Assembly (NCBI GenBank): GCA_964020975.1
Contig: OZ026617.1
Span: 25,763,254 to 25,827,253, forward strand
Direction of reading: 5' to 3'
Source: Hermodice carunculata
Taxonomy: Eukaryota; Annelida; Polychaeta; Eunicida; Amphinomidae
Length of the DNA stretch: 64,000 nt
This document shows positions 63,838 through 64,000 of this stretch, piece after piece; the first letter of the stretch is position 1; every line of letters begins with the position of its first letter. The notes beneath the pieces were generated by a model. It worked only from the letters and a program-made list of their open reading frames with translations, was not told the DNA's origin and did no database searches. The translations under genes and the position numbers were made by a program.

Positions 63838-64000
63838 CAATTCGGCTTAAGTCACTTCAATCTAGCCAAACTTAAATTTTGTGTTAGCCAAAGGCAGCTC
63901 ACATGTTCAAACATTTCACATCTGATAGGTGGCAGGTCAATGATAGAACTGCAATAAAACAAATTTTGAAGCTACAGAGCAACAAAAATTTCTTTAGCCA
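63838..64000. repeat. TTAGCCA-family repeat, inverted copy cut by window end
   Basis: GGCTTAAGTCACTTCAATCT, TTAAATTTTGTGTTAGCC and GCTACAGAGCAACAAAAA, then TTAGCCA, match the complement of 56970-57130. Confidence 0.55.

Overview
The window is animal nuclear DNA: AT-rich, intron-rich and crowded with repeats. It is most likely from a mollusc and probably a bivalve. The host call rests on repeats built like the bivalve 'pearl' / Helentron-derived (HINE) elements: tandem monomers of about 147 bp, ACAG/ACGG-type microsatellite and a terminal hairpin. It is an inference, because no species-specific gene is visible.

One host gene dominates. It lies on the minus strand from about 55.4 kb down to below 3.1 kb and encodes an hnRNP M (HNRNPM/MYEF2-type) pre-mRNA-binding protein. 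I could join 14 coding exons with consistent GT-AG boundaries and phases (461, 206, 61, 94, 300, 154, 114, 78, 21, 135, 557, 52, 99 and 62 nt; 2394 nt, 797 codons plus stop). The order is an RS/SP-rich N-terminus, RRM1, a Gly-Met-Asn repeat linker, RRM2, a long Gly-Met repeat region and RRM3 at the extreme C-terminus. This matches vertebrate hnRNP M. Introns 3 (18.8 kb) and 4 (12.4 kb) hold most of the repeats.

The remaining sequence is mainly mobile DNA. (1) At least ten pearl/HINE-like elements or pieces carry monomers of 143-158 bp. One (45.7-47.4 kb) has a trimeric higher-order repeat of about 440 bp. Many monomers carry paired TGACCT/AGGTCA motifs. (2) MITEs of several families are present: CAGTG-ended with TA target duplications, TTAACCC-ended with a large palindrome, TTTAACTCATT-ended, and CAGGGCC-ended with 5-bp duplications. 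(3) Two diverged copies of a 1.65-kb CAGGG-ended element lie in opposite orientations at 52.4-54.0 and 59.8-61.5 kb. (4) Two decayed reverse-transcriptase elements of Penelope-like type lie near 25.9-28.5 and 61.5-62.4 kb. (5) There are several tRNA-derived SINEs.

The most striking non-coding feature is a complete hammerhead ribozyme motif at 59302-59340 on the plus strand. It sits in a 597-bp insertion that has a TATA box and is flanked by a 9-bp direct repeat. Within the host gene, the notable points are a duplicated splice donor just downstream of exon 5, a 21-nt candidate microexon, and an RS-like N-terminus with three 16-residue repeats. Upstream of the gene (55.4-64 kb) I recognise no other host gene.
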